Both the position numbers and the translations under genes were made by a program. A stretch of DNA of 64,000 nucleotides from Tigriopus japonicus (lineage: Eukaryota > Arthropoda > Copepoda > Harpacticoida > Harpacticidae), in assembly GCA_010645155.1 (NCBI GenBank), contig CM021317.1:14953080-15017079 (forward strand). The letters are read 5' to 3'. The notes under the pieces are model-generated. The model was not told the DNA's origin and searched no databases. It saw only the letters and a program-made list of their open reading frames with translations. Of this stretch, positions 33,040 to 47,058 are shown piece after piece (position 1 is the first letter of the stretch; the number at the start of each line of letters is the position of its first letter).

Positions 33040-36000
33040 ATTGTGATTTCATCGATGACAAACTCTCCCAAACATTCCCCACAAAGCTCAAGAAGTTGCT
33101 CTCAATAGCGAACAAAAAAAGGTGTCTCAACGATTTTTAGGGTTTGAGAGCCCACGCCAAGACAAATCCGATTTTAAAATAAAAGAATATTCATTTACTC
33201 CATCTTGAAAGGATATCTTGCATCAATTCTGCAATGAAAACCATTTAAATGCTAATTTTTTTAATCGAAATTTAAAAATGTAAAGAAATTGCAACAGCCA
33301 AGGACAAGAATCCAGCTTTCAAAGTAATAATTGCTTGCTTCCAAAATAAATTTAACATTTTCAGAACAACGGATTTACTTAAATTTTTGTCGTGCACCGA
33401 TTTTATTTCTAAGAACAATCAATGGTGGATATAAGAATAGTCTTGGTTAGGCCCTACCTTATTCTTCTTACGAGATATTTAGTTGGATCACTTGGTGTCA
33501 TGTTTTCCTGAATACCTATTTCTGCCAAATGGCCAAAGTACTCTCATTACTACGTCTCAAAGGCTATTTTTAAATCGACTATCCGTAAACCCAGCTTGAA
33601 ATGTTCACAAAAATGACAAATCAAATGAATTTGGCGAGGCTAAAAGTTCCCTAAATCCGTTGTCTAGTGATGCCGTCAAGTACTCAATCCGAATCTTATT
33701 TTCGCTTTGGTACACCTTTCAAACCACCGTGTTGAAACAATGACGTGAAGCCCACCAGGGTTGTTGCGTTGTCGTCTCTTTACCTATTTTGTCGGCTGTG
33801 GTTCTGAGCATCCATCTCGCTCATGATAAAAGAATTAAAGGAGGAAAAAAATCTTAATCAAAGGGCCATCCATGGTTCTCATTCATTGCCCGTCCATTCA
33901 GGAGTCGGCTGCACTGACTTTGGGGAAGGGGGGTTACTTCAATTTCCAGTATCAAAGCTAATTCACCGGGGGATCATCCAGAAAACCGACCTGAGAAAGA
34001 AACAAGGCGAGTGCAGGCCACCATCCGGATTTATAATTGCACAGACAGTTCGTTTGTCAAGTCTGCCGATGGAGGTGGCCAAGTGATGAATGAATACAGG
34101 CGAAAAAGGATTAAAAGCAAACTCAATTAGTGGCCTCTAATTACAGGAGGATTGCCGACCAATACAACGGGAACGAGAGCGTCAAATGATGTCGCTGGAC
34201 AATCTATGCCAGGTTCTCACATCCCAAGGGAAGAAAGTGCCTCCAAACCATGCTCAGGGAGACATTCGTTCTTGAATATTGTTGCTGGAGGAGGATCTTA
34301 ATGGTAAAACCTGCATTATTCTATCAAGTCAACCTAGACTGCATAGTACCTCGTTCCTATGTTATGTTCTCGTTGGTATTTCTCGGAACAGTAGAGGAGG
34401 CGTTGCAGGCGTGAACTACCTTCGACTGCTCTATCATTATCGAAATCAATTAGACGACAGGCAGGTGAAAATATTATGGTTTACTTCATTCAAGGCTCGT
34501 CTATCTTGTGGAGGGAAAAAAACAAGCCAACCTCCCCCTAAAACTTGCCCAGGGGCGCCATTTCCGTCTTGAGATTAGGGCTACCGAGAAATACTCCATG
34601 TTGCAATGATACGCTGCAACATGTCCAGGGAATATGTGAATATATTAATTGCTAATTAGCCAGAACCATATCGTTTGGGTACATTGGCACCCCTAAAAAT
34701 GGGTGTACCTGATCTACACACCTCCTCCATGTTAAGTGATTCTTGATTAATGATTTCAGAGTGCTTAAAAACGATTGCTCTCCCAGGTGAGATCGCTCGC
34801 TTTTCTCATTGTCATAGAATGCAGGTTATGTACTGTACTCCCTACTAAGTTATTGCCGATAGAAGAGCTTTCATCCAAATGTTTCACAATCCCCCCGCGA
34901 GCATGATGAAGTCGTCAAAATTCAAAGTTTCTTTCTTTCTTTCTTTGCGTTGAAGTTTGCATTGGGACGAGATCAGGTTTCATTCTCAGCAGCCACCACC
35001 TCTACTCTATCTGCAGCTTATCCTGTATAGTATGTGGTAGTATGCCTTGGACTGAATCCGATTGCTGGATCGATCCTCTTAACGTGTGTGTGGTTCGTGG
35101 GAGAAAGAAAGAAGAAACCAGAAATACCGCGGGAAAATTCCATTTTTAACAGTCACTCCTTTTATTCCCCCCATTGATTTGTGTGGTGCGTTTCTCTCTT
35201 CGTTCTCCTTGAGATTGAGAGCGTTGGGATCGTTTGGGATCACCATTATTCAGACGAAGCTCTGCCAAATACAAAGTACGAGAACAAAATAACCTTCTTC
35301 TTCTTTTCCAAAAGGCGCGTGTGAACTTGCAGTGATTCCACGAACCACCACATACAAAGCAATCCCATTCCACAAGTCAGTAAAAGTCACAGGAATTACC
35401 ACTGTAAGAAGGTTGGTATGTACGTACGTACGTATGGAGACTTCATCTTGTGAATAGTTTTCTCATTTCCATCGCAATTGTCAGATCACTCACCATTGTG
35501 GTTTCGGCCTGGGATTCTCGAATTAACTCTGTCCATTGTCAGGGTTGCTTTGGTAGTTTTGGCTAATTGAAAGGCGAGAGAAAAAGTGCTATTTCTCTTT
35601 CCAAAGGTCATGTCATGATCTAGCCTCATTATATGTAGTGGTTGTTTTGTCATTTTTGTTCACGTTTTGGTATTTTCTATATTCTATTTCGATTATTAAG
35701 ACTCAAAGTGAACCCGAACCTGTCAGTTTAAGGTATTGCTTGTCGAAAAAGGGTGATTGGAAATGGAGAAGTAGTACTATAATTTGGAGAAACCGAATTT
35801 ATCAGACCTCAAGAAAAAAGACAATAGAATTCGTCTTGAATCGAAAAATGCTTAAAGTTGAATTGACTTGATTTCAAATTTGTCATTATATTTGGCTACC
35901 ATAAGAAACGGACAAAATATCATGAAATCCCCAATCGGGTACGTTTTCGAATATTCAAAATAATTTGTATTTGACCGATTAGCGCAATTTTGCAAAGACC

Positions 36001-39000
36001 ATTTAACTAACAAAATTCATTTAAATCTCCTCTCAGTTTTTGAATATTACTTAAAGGATTTCAACCGGCAGTTTCAACGTGATCCTCAACAGCATTTGAA
36101 CCTACGCCGACTGGGGAAGTACTTACACTGGCCCTTTATACTAACGCGCTAGTACGCACGGCCACTGTGGCTGATTGATAGTTACATATTATCAGATTAT
36201 TTTTGGACATTTTGCTGCATAACGGAGTAATAATTTAAAGTATCCGTTCATTCATGTTGACACGGGTGGAAACATTTTGGCATATCTTCAGCTCAAAATC
36301 AGGGTCTCTTCGTTTCATACGAAATGAAAGAAGAGGCACCAATCTAAATGTGTTGTTCATATGTGGTTGGTTAGTTGAATGGATGATTCTCTTTCTCTCT
36401 CCAAACTTGAGTTCAAGCCCAAGTTTCAGTTGGTGTGGATGTGCTCTGAATGTCCCAATAGGAGGTCTATTGATTTCTGTCAGGTTTGACCTTCCATTGA
36501 GCAGAGGACATTAAGATTGATCAAACCACTGAGTGCTCGGAAATTGATCCCCAGACTAGCCAAAGTGGCTGAATCCCTCTGGATGGATGGTTGGATGGAT
36601 GGATGGATGCCTCTCTCCACCCACCCAGTAAGGCCCGAAGAGGGGTGGTCTTGGACATCCGTGACCGACCCAACCACTCACTTTTTTTCTTCTCTTCACT
36701 AGGTACCTCCATTCTGACGAGGCGAGACACATACCGGGCACATCATTTTTTGACCAGTTATGGATGTTGTCCATCAAGTTGATGGCTCATAATAGATCAT
36801 TCCTTTTGCGGCCTCATTTATCCTTAATGGATGAAAAATGAGATTTGGCCCGAGTGGTACCTTTTAATATGGAGCACATACAACCAAGAGGAGCTGGTCG
36901 GTCAGTTGACATTTGGGAGAGCCACGCATGCATATGTACGTCCATGGGATGAATGTAATTAATACTCCACTACATTCTTGCCTTGCCTCCTTTCGAGCTC
37001 AAAGAGGTGCACAGATTGTCTTTTTGGCGTTCTCTGGAATGGCTTGAGAGAGTTTGATCCATGCTGAGATCAATGATTGAAATGGAATGATTCCCAGGAA
37101 AAATAATCTTATTGAGAACTTGAGACAGAGAAAGAGTCAAGAAGGGAGAGAGAGAAGGAGAGAGAGCGGCGCACCGACCATTTCAGTGTTCTTTGTGGAC
37201 ACCCAAGTCAACAAATATGAACATTGGAAAAATGTATCTACTCACCAAAAAAACACAAACATTGGTTGTAGGATGTCAGGTTAGAAATGGTCCAATTTTG
37301 GTCTTATTTCTCGTCGAACTCAAGTACCCAGGACTTGTTTCGCTGCAACTAAAGGAATGGTCGTGCAACTTGATATTGCCAATGAGGGAGATCAAGCTCA
37401 GCCATAAAAATATTTGCCCACCCTCTAGGATTAAGAAGCCTATGAAACGAGCAATTAATGTCACTATTATTAACCCGGAGCTCACTGAGATGGAGATGCT
37501 ATTAGAGTCGCACTCTCTCTCTAAGAACTTTGGAATCCGGTGAGCAGTTCAGCTGAACGTTTTCAAGTTCGTCTTCCCCCGTATCGATTGCTCTTTGATG
37601 AGACAGCAGACCCTCATTTCATGTGGTCCAAGCACTTGTGGATGAGAATATTCCCTGAAGAATCCCGATCATTTTTCAACCCTCTCGAGAATGAGGAGGA
37701 TGGCTCTTGGACACATAGGTAACTTGGCTTGAGGTGTGGGCTGAGTAGGCCGCCTGTTGTGAAAGAGGTGTTAGCATCCCACTGAGATACATTTGAATAA
37801 CACCGGGAACAAGAGAACAGCCAACGGGGCCACAACCAGCCACAAGCTTGTCCTCCTTGGTAGGTCTTGTCTTTGAGCATCATTGGATATACAGAACGAA
37901 CAACAGGTTCTACATGTGATATTTTGGCTAATGTGTGTTCGTTCAAGAACGTCTCGAATAAAGGATGCCGACGTTCTGAGGGATGTTAAAAAAATTACTT
38001 TTGCTTGGTTTTTCATGACCCCCGGATTGTAACTCATTGGTTGCCACCAGACGAAATGATCAGTTTTCTCCCTAATTTGATCAATTGTGCTGCAAAGAGG
38101 TATAACCACTCTTGTACTTTGTTGTTTGTTTTGAGTTACACGAGCTTTTAAGTTGATAATTGGCAACCGCGATTTCGTCAAACCTTCATTATTGCCTGTG
38201 AAGGAAATCAACGCATTATTTTCCCCTCGTAGAGTGCCAATCCACATTTAGAGGCGTCCTTGGTTTTCGTAAGAAGTTTTGGCCCACCGACAAGGAGAAA
38301 GAAAGAGAGCTTCAACAACGGGTGGATTCTCCCAGAGACGAGGGAGGTTAAATCCAAGGAAACAGAGATAATCCAAGCACTAGAGGACACTTTTCGGTTG
38401 TGAACAATTCCAAATCTAGTGGAATCTAGGCCTTTTATCCTCATATCTGTGCTGGTCAGCTAGGCCAAAGTGCAGAGGAACAGTAGGGTAGCCAAAATGA
38501 GAAGATAAGCAAGTGCTCGGTGTGGTGGTTTGTTAAACCTAGTCAAGAAACAAATGCGTATAAATCTCTAAAGACAGTTACGTCAAGTGACTTTACTTAA
38601 AGCTAATGTTCTGGTTAGGATAATATATTTTTGCATACTTAAGATGACAATTGTAAAATGAGTACCAATATGTGATTGACTTTGAGCTTTTACCTCCCTT
38701 TTGTTTGTCTCCACTTATGAGGGAAAATTGTTCCACCGATATATACAAATAGATCACATTCTCTAGATACTATAAGACTGCCTTCCAAACGGTGGATCAG
38801 AGGGGATGGCTTTAAACCCGATTTTCAATGACGCCAAAGTAGTCAAAGGATAGTGAACTAGACTTTAAAAACTAATTGTTTTAATGCAAAAATCAACAAG
38901 TTTCCCCACTTGAATATTAGCGATACTATTGACGCCATTTTTCATATACGTACCAAACAAGCCACCAGGAAAAAAGGGGAACCAAGACAAGTTGTTCAAG

Positions 39001-41200
39001 GAAAGAATGGCGGGTATTGACTTGTCTTCTGGGTCTCTTTCTGAGCTAAAGAAAGGGCGAAAACGACAAGACAATAGAGCGAGTGAATGGGTGTACGTAC
39101 GACCATAGTAGAAGTCAAAGAGTCAGACTGCCTTTCGAGGGGATTCCAGAGACAGTGAGTGCTTCTGCATACAATGCAGAATGAACACTACGTATACCTA
39201 CATATAATGCGGGCACTACTCCCGGGTTGTTGGTATTCAAAGAGAAATCGTGACTTTTTATAAGCGGTGTAGCTTTTTTTTTTCTTCGCCGATAAATTAA
39301 AGAGGTCGAAACGAGAATTAATTTCCGACAGGGAGGTCTTCCACTGATCCCAAAAACCGCAGATTGGCAATGCTCTCTCAAGCCTGAGCTAATATTGCTC
39401 TTACCCATGAACACTCAAATAAAATTGTGGAACATAGATGAGACCTCGTGCCTTCTTAAGGTACCGCATTTTTACCTTAGGTTAAAAAGAGGTGCATGGA
39501 AGAGCCATCTACTGTTGCCATGATGTCTGTGGTTTAGCAATTTTCGAGACTGGCGATGGCAAGCATCTCCTCATCTCTTCCTTTCTTTCTTCCCCTGAAT
39601 TGAATTCAGGGCCAAGAAAGTGACTCTAAGGAGTGTGCGAGAGGCTCCTCCTCAATACACATATTCAGATAAGAATTGGATGGAGAAGGAGCAGAAGGTG
39701 GGGTGTCGTCGTTTTTGGCATCAGGGTTTGCTGGCTGGCTCGCTTGACTGCCTCTCAATCACTGACGAGGGTAATTAACGTCCGAAATTAAATTGCTTGC
39801 TAGTCAAACAAATACTCTCAAGAGTAGGAGCCCCACCAAAATCTACGATGTGCTTGAATTGGCACTCATTCCAATCGGCTCGATAACGTCTCAAGAATCT
39901 GGCTAACAGGATCGACCAAATTCTCGGCATGAACAGAGTTGTTAGTTGACAATTGGAGCCATGAGAAAAGCGCTCACTCATCCAGGTCTCCCATGAGACT
40001 GACATCCAATGCCATGTGTGACAAAATGAGGGCAAGCAAGCAAGCACTCAGTCAGTCAGTCAGTCCACTTGTGTCTTTGTGGCATGTCTCCGGTTGAACG
40101 GCTCACTGCCAAATATCCCACTTCATCAAGTACTCCCAAATTGCATTCCCACCCTGATCGATCCGTGTTTTTGGCTCATCGACCTTTCTTGAAAGCGGTC
40201 CGACATTAGATGATTCCTATGTACAAGATCACCGAGGTTATTCCTTGATTATGAGCAATGAAACTTTTTCCATGTTGGTGTTCCTCGGATGCGTGAGCGT
40301 GAAATCACCGTCCGGAATTCCTCGGTTCCACTCACTTGCAAAACGAGGCCGGTCGGTCCCTTGGGTGCATGTGTGTATTACATACCTAGAGCAGCCATCA
40401 ACTAGTTCATGGGATACTGATGTGTCTACTTGGGAGCCATCAATTAGGCCAATTGCGAGTATGTACCCACTACTCTGTACACGAAATTCGGATCAAGTAC
40501 AAGCCTGCCTCGAATTTCAATTCATGAGCGGCCGGATGCAACAACTCAGCGCTTCTCTCCTAAGAACGGAATACGGATGATTATGAATTGTCGGCATTGG
40601 CTTTTCTTCCATCATGGTGTTCCCTTCGGACCTCCCACGGATCTGCGCTCATTTCGCACCTCGCTCGCCAGATTGAATTCAAAACCCCGTGCTCATATGA
40701 CATCCCACCCTGTTCAGGAGACTGGAGACCAGTAGAAGAATGGTAGAGGGGCTGGTTATAATGGAGAGTTTCGCCCTCAGGCGCTAAAACGTGTTATAAA
40801 CTGGCAGATTTCGTGTGATTCACAGGAGCGAGCGAGTCGGTGTTGTCTCTTTCAGCCGTGACATTGGCCAGATGTGGTGCTGAAGATTGCTAATTTGAGC
40901 TTGTTTTTTGAAACGATTACCAACATGACTATAGGTTAGGAGGCTCGTTTATGTGTCTCTTTTTTTGAGGACCAAAAATTGGTTGGTTCGAATTGGATAT
41001 AATCCAGTATTTCAATGGCAAGTGTAATTGGCAGGCAACTTACAGTTATGGCAACGGCCAATAATTGTCCGGGTTAAGAGTATTAAAAAATCCAAAACAT
41101 TTTTTCATTCATAACTTAACCATACGTTGCTATTTACCAAATGAGTCATTTTACGGAAGAGTTCATTGTTCTAATGAAACAAGAAAATTTGAACGAAAAT
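33040..41200. other. Intergenic region without a recognised gene
   Basis: AT-rich DNA with short repeats: TTTC repeats near 34929-34948, GTAC repeats near 35418-35434, GGAT repeats near 36582-36608, CAGT repeats near 40049-40063. A 60-residue frame near 37540-37722 (SSAERFQVRLPPYRLLFDET...) reads protein-like and ends at a possible donor (ATAG|GTAACT), but it has no partner exon. Confidence 0.45.
36582..36609. repeat. (GGAT)n microsatellite
   Basis: Tandem GGAT units interrupted once by GGTT. Confidence 0.9.
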
Positions 41201-41276
41201 GCAATTTTTAGATACACCGATATATCAGTTGTATTTTTTTTTTTTAGATTAGATCTTCTAAAAGTTAAGTCATTTC

Positions 41277-41605
41277 TAGGGATGAGTCTGGATCCAAAAA
41301 CACAGGAACCGATGCCGAGTTGGATCCGAATCCGACAATCTAGGAACCGATCGGAAAAACGAATGCTATTGACTCCCAAAATCGGGAGTTTTTTCCACGT
41401 TTCCCTAAAAAAGATTTTGTTTAATAGGAAAAAAAAAACATGTGTCCTATTATCAATGAACCCACTAATATTGAAACTACGAAAATTAGGACCATTTTGA
41501 TGAAATTATTTCTATGAGGTCCGCTCCCTTCCGGATTTTCTCCGATATGCGTCCGAACATTATGTATCGATCTGGAACTAAAAAGTAAAGAGAACCAACC
41601 CATGT
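41277..41605. repeat. GGATC-rich dispersed element copy, incomplete
   Basis: It begins TAGGGATGAGTCTGGATCC, like the left end of the element at 50279, and carries CCGATG, GGATCCGAATCCGA and similar motifs to about 41600. The right terminus is degraded or missing near CCAACCCATG (41597). Confidence 0.45.
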
Positions 41606-43077
41606 TTATTTTTCGTCTCTAGAAAGTCTAGAAAAAAAAGAAAAAAAAAGTTATATGTTTGTATTAACATAGAAGTTCACTTCCATAGACGAGTTCAATT
41701 TGCTCTTTCAAGTTGGAGAGTCTTCCCTTTTTAAAACTCGTTCACCCCTTGATCAGCCATTCATTTTTTCCCAATGAATAACTAACCAATTTAATCGAGG
41801 GTTGGATAAACGACATCATTCAAGAATCGATTTGCTCTTGTTGCTGTTGTATCTGTTGACGACAACACCGATATTTACAGTGTAAATGAGAAAGACCTTT
41901 TTTCGATCTACGTACTTGAGGACTTGAGTGCTTGAATAGATGGATGGATGAATCAAGAGTCACACTCGCTCACAAATATCAAATGGTCGCCGTCGTTGTC
42001 GTTCTTGCAGCTAAAGAACATGGAGTGTACGTACGTATGTATGCCGAGGAAAAACTGTCGTTTCATGCCGGGATTAATCTCGGAGTAAAATGGACAGGAA
42101 ACTACTGTCTTGATAAAAAAGAAGCCCCCTCTCTTTCTCTTTGAAAGTATCATCATCGTTCTCATCTTCATGATGTTCATTGTCATCCACGAAGAAACAG
42201 AGCAGGAACAAGCTCGCCCATCATGATCCATCCAGCCATCCAGCCATCCATCCATTGACGTTCCCATACGACACACACACATACACACCTCTTTTCTTGT
42301 CCCTCTTGGCACTCTTTGGACTCACTTTGGACTCATTTTGGTCTCAATAACAAGCCTGCCTTGAATATTTTTGGTCTGGCAGTATCAACGATGCTTGTTG
42401 AAGAGATTTCTTTTGAACGGCTTGAGTTTATCCTTTCCTATTAAGACATGTTTAGAGTACTTGATGGCTATGTGAAGAGGTCAGGGAGAAAAACAATGTA
42501 GTCTTTCAATATCTTTTTTTCTTTTGTTGTACCTGGAGTCAGAACAACCCGGAAAAGTTGACTTTTCAAAAATTCATGTAAAATCTTTTGAATAGTTTCA
42601 ATCAAGTTTTGGAAAAAGACTTTAGTTTCTTGTAAATTAAATCACCTTACCAATTTGAACCAGAACAATTTTCTACTTCTAATGAAAATTCTTGTCCCTA
42701 GAATTTTTCTAGTGAATAACTTATTGATAAACAGATTCGTTGACAATCAAAGCCTTAAATGACGAAAATCATTCGAAAAATATTTTTGGCAAAATGCCAA
42801 ATGCCGATGAATGATCATGGTGAAGCACTGTTAGCTTGAACAATGATCGTCTGGATTTGAGGCCATTTCAATCTTTGTTGCGTGGCGTCGTTCCTCGATC
42901 AATCGAGGTTGGCAATCTAGTAAATCGCTCATTAAATAAATGACTCGTTTTAATGTCCAGACTCCATACCTGGAGATTTTGGCTACCGGGAAAGCAGAAA
43001 TGTTGGACATGAGATTGATTGGATTCTGTTTCAGTTCACAGACGTAATTCTAGATAGAGACATGTATTTCTCAATAG

Positions 43078-43258
43078 NNNNNNNNNNNNNNNNNNNNNNN
43101 NNNNNNNNNNNNNNNNNNNNNNNNNNNNNNNNNNNNNNNNNNNNNNNNNNNNNNNNNNNNNNNNNNNNNNNNNNNNNNNNNNNNNNNNNNNNNNNNNNNN
43201 NNNNNNNNNNNNNNNNNNNNNNNNNNNNNNNNNNNNNNNNNNNNNNNNNNNNNNNNNN
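43078..43258. other. Assembly gap of 181 N
   Basis: Run of N. It lies just left of a long-inverted-repeat element, which suggests an assembly break caused by repeats. Confidence 0.99.
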
Positions 43259-43385
43259 GACAAAAAAGACAAAAAAAATGGGTTAGAAACCAGCAAAATG
43301 GCAAATACGCTCCTGCAACAATAAGAAAATCATATGAATTAAAAGAATGTCGCGTTTTTTGAATCAATAATTTGCTCTCATATCG

Positions 43386-45306
43386 CACGTAATTCAAACC
43401 ATGGAATTTGCGGAAATGAAATGGGAGAACATTTCCATTGGACTTGGTTTATAGAGCAGCAAACCACTAGCAATGATATTGTTCCAATAAGTTTGAAACT
43501 TGTCTTTTTTTTAGCAAAAATAAGAATTAAAGATAGTAACATTTCTCATGGTTCTCACCTGATCTGATGAGAAGTGTTGATAAGTTTCTGCACGTAATTG
43601 CCACTTTATAAGAATCAGATTCGAGAAAAAAACTCAAAGACTTGACCACTTAGCTAATTTCAAATAGCTTAATATTGTAATGGAAGAATTATCATCTACA
43701 AGCCCTATTTGCCTCGTTTATTTAACTTTTTCACATTAACTGCTATAAAGAATGTGTTACAGAACAAGCAGGGCATAAATCCAGCAAACTATTGTGGCAA
43801 CAAAATGAGGGGTTATGTTTTTGTTGCATTCCACTTTCGAAAATACGATCTTACGAAAGAATGAGAGAGCATAATTAGGCCATAACGCATCAAAAGAAGG
43901 GATATTGAGTGGTCAGTACGAATTAGCTTTTAGTTTACAGTCATTTGTTTTAGTTCAACCCAGGCGACGCCGCAAATGGAGAGAGTATATGTCTTGTAAA
44001 TCACTTTAAAAATTTACGTTTTCAATGTCTTGACTACACGTACCTTCTACAAAAAACGGAGTTGAAATGAAGGCGGTTTTATAATCCAAAATAGAGTAGC
44101 AAATTTGTAGCCAGGACAAAGCATTTATTTCAAAATCTGTGAAGTGTAAATTGTATTGAACGCAATGGAATACAATAACGATTCAATGTTTCATACATTA
44201 TGGCGATTTTTTTTACGCTCGTGTCTCTTAGACTTGCTCATCATGAACCACCATCTTGGACACTTCTTTCATCTTCATTACTTGAGTGTCAGGAGAAGAT
44301 GCAACATTGATGCCATAATTCTTTACAAGCAGGATATTGCCATCATTTGAAACCCACTTTGAAGCATGAAAGATCAAAAACACAGTTCAAATTGCAGTGT
44401 TTTGAATTGGCAATGGCTGGCTCTGACCACTGAAAAGAGAGACACACAGAACCTCTGATTGGCATTATAAGGAGCCCAATGTTGGTCTTAATGGAAAGGC
44501 ATTTCCCATATACGTAGACCATTTTGTAGATGAACTTGTGCGTTGGTTGTTGCTTGAAGAGACCTTTCAGAATGTCCGTCTGCAAATGAATTTATGAATG
44601 TTGAAAGCCTGAGAGTTCAGAGGTGTGAATGCACAACCAAAAAGAGCACTTTTCAGTTTTTCCACGACGTAATCAAAGTTCTCTCGGGTTCATAAAGGCC
44701 ACTGATTCTGACAAAATATTCTTCGTTTGTTCTCCCAATTTGGTACCGCTCTTTCAATTTGTTGAGCCAAACTGATTGCATGCAGTTTTGAACAGAGTTG
44801 CACATTAAAATAGAAGTGCTTGCACTTACTACACCATACTACTGTATACTACAAACAAATTCTAGAAGACTAGCCAGCCGACAAAAAAATGATGCGGTTT
44901 GGTCGACGGGGAAAATGTTCATTTGATTCCATAAACGGATTCTCCTACATAGGGTAAATTTTTGACTTACCCATATCTTTCTCATAGTACCTTTCATAGA
45001 TTAGATGGTCGAGTACTAATTGAACTGTTTGTTCAAGGATCTTATTTAAGTATCACGTAACATAAATCAGGTATTGTGACGCAGGAAATGGCACATACGT
45101 GGAGAAACTTATCAGCACTTCTCATCAGATCAGGTGAGAGCCACGAGAAATACCATAATCTTTAATTCTTATTTTTGCCGAAAAATAGACAAGTTTCAAA
45201 CTTATTGGAACAATATCATAGGTAGTGGTTTGCTGCTCTATAATTCCAGTCAAATGGAAATGCTCTCCCATTTCATTTCCGCAAATTCCATGGTTTGAAT
45301 TACGTG
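43386..45306. mobile_element. DNA transposon-like element with ~218-bp inverted ends and 5-bp target duplication
   Basis: The left arm (43386-43603) and right arm (45089-45306) are inverted copies, roughly 90% alike by eye. Both begin CACGTAATTCAAACCATGGA read inward. The element is flanked by direct TATCG at 43381-43385 and 45307-45311. The 1.5 kb between arms is AT-rich and has no transposase-sized frame (longest about 80 residues), so it is non-autonomous. A 5-bp duplication and CAC termini fit Transib-like elements, but the arm length is unusual and the family is not established. Confidence 0.8.
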
Positions 45307-45355
45307 TATCGATAGATGAAGCACTTTTAGTTTCATAATTTTTTGTAGCTGTCTA

Positions 45356-45730
45356 CAGGGTCGGTGGACCAAGTGTAGATTCCCTGAAATAATCATAAAT
45401 ATTGCAATTTTCGATCGATATTTTTCAAATTGTTAACGTCATACTCTCGAGTTTTATTGAATAGCAGTTGTCTTGAACATTTCCTTGTTAATGCCCCTGG
45501 GACTAATGAGATCATGGCATCGATGAATTGATTGCTACAGTTGGCACAAATGTGCTTCCATTTGTTCCTCAAGCAGAGAATGGCAAAGTTTTGGGTTGGT
45601 ATAAACTATTTAGCATCCCAGCACATCAAAGACCAAATAGAGAAGTCTATGAGTCTCAAATCGACCTGAAACGGACAATGGTTATTACGTACTAAAAACG
45701 TTAAAATCTACACTTGGCCCGCTGACCCTG
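45356..45730. mobile_element. Mariner-like MITE
   Basis: The left end CAGGGTCGGTGGACCAAGTG and the right end, read inward as CAGGGTCAGCGGGCCAAGTG, continue as TAGATT in both. TA flanks both ends (45354-45355 and 45731-45732), the target of Tc1/mariner elements. At 375 bp with no frame, it is non-autonomous. It sits 45 bp from the end of the 43386-45306 element. Confidence 0.75.
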
Positions 45731-46513
45731 TATACACACTGCACAAAAACAACCGACCCTTTACGCCTTCTCAAGAGGAATCATATTCTTAATCATGCAA
45801 TTGAATTTTTTGGAAGAAACACATATATACAAGATGAGCCGCTCTTGAGCCTTCAAATCTACCCAAACACTCTGAATCATAAATCAATTGTTGTTACTGT
45901 TCCATCCAGAATTGTTTGCTTGTTGTGTTCTGAATTCAGAAAGCCGTTCGTTCTTTCGTTGTGTGAGATTGTTTCGTTATCAAATGCCTTACGAACGTTC
46001 GTAATATGTACTGTAGTGCTGCTGTCTGTGTGTTCTGTGTGTTACTGCTGGTTTGACGACGTGAGTGTATCGAATCTTGGAAGCGGAACATATCCACACT
46101 GTCACACAAGCAATTTGTCGTTCAACAATTCAACGACATAATGCAAGTTGTTGGTTGTCCCGTCTTCGCTTCGTCTTCGGGCCCCTCGCTATCTTCATCA
46201 TCCACGACGAGTTTATGCCAAACCTACTGTAGATAGACAGAGACTACTACGGTATGTAGTAGGGAGACACACCAAAAAGCTCATTGTTCGGTGATCATCT
46301 TGATGATAATAACAATAACAACAAAAGTGGCAATAGCTAGATTTTACTGTGCACCTAGGGTAGAGTACCAATAATCTGACTGGTAAGTAATAAGTGGTAA
46401 AAGCGAAAATTGACATGTTTTAGCTTGAATTAGCGATGGCAAGCAATGATTGCCATGGAGAACGAGGTCTTGAGGGCCCCTTCCATAAAGCAGAAATCGG
46501 CTTTAGTGATGTG

Positions 46514-47058
46514 TAGGGCCCGGAAAAATATTTGCAGAAAAGTGACAAAATATCCAATATATATATGTTCTTGAAAAGGCCAAAATATTTGAAAAAAGTC
46601 CGATATTTAAGAAATATTTTTTGGCAAGGCCATCATTTGGTATTTTTGTCTTTGTGCACCCATTTTCCAAATTTGTTTCTGGTGAATTTGATGTTTTTGG
46701 CCGTTTTTGGAGGCCTATTTGAATGTAATTGATTCAAAAACACAACTTTCAGTTTTCCTCAATAGATGGTGCAGTTTTTTTCGTGTTTGACAGTAGTTTT
46801 GATTTAGAATGTCAAATTTTTCGAAAAATGCCATTTTGTAGAGGTTTTTGGAATTTGGTGTTCATTTTTGGTAAGGCCTATTGAGCATTGGTCGTTCATT
46901 TATTTCCTCAATTTTGCTTGAAATATTTTTTTTGACTCAAATATTCGAGAAAATATTCATTTTTTCCTTGAAAAAGCCAAAATATTTAAAAAATCGAGGA
47001 AAACGGATAAATATTTTTAAAAAAAAATATATTTTAAAAACATTATTTCCGGGCCCTA
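46514..47058. mobile_element. hAT-like MITE with 8-bp target duplication
   Basis: Ends are TAGGGCCCGGAAAAATA and, inverted, TAGGGCCCGGAAATAAT. The direct repeat GTGATGTG flanks it exactly at 46506-46513 and 47059-47066. An 8-bp duplication and TAGGG termini are hallmarks of the hAT superfamily. The 545-bp interior is AT-rich with a direct repeat (AAAATATTTGAAAAA near 46580, AAAATATTTAAAAAA near 46978) and no transposase. Confidence 0.85.
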
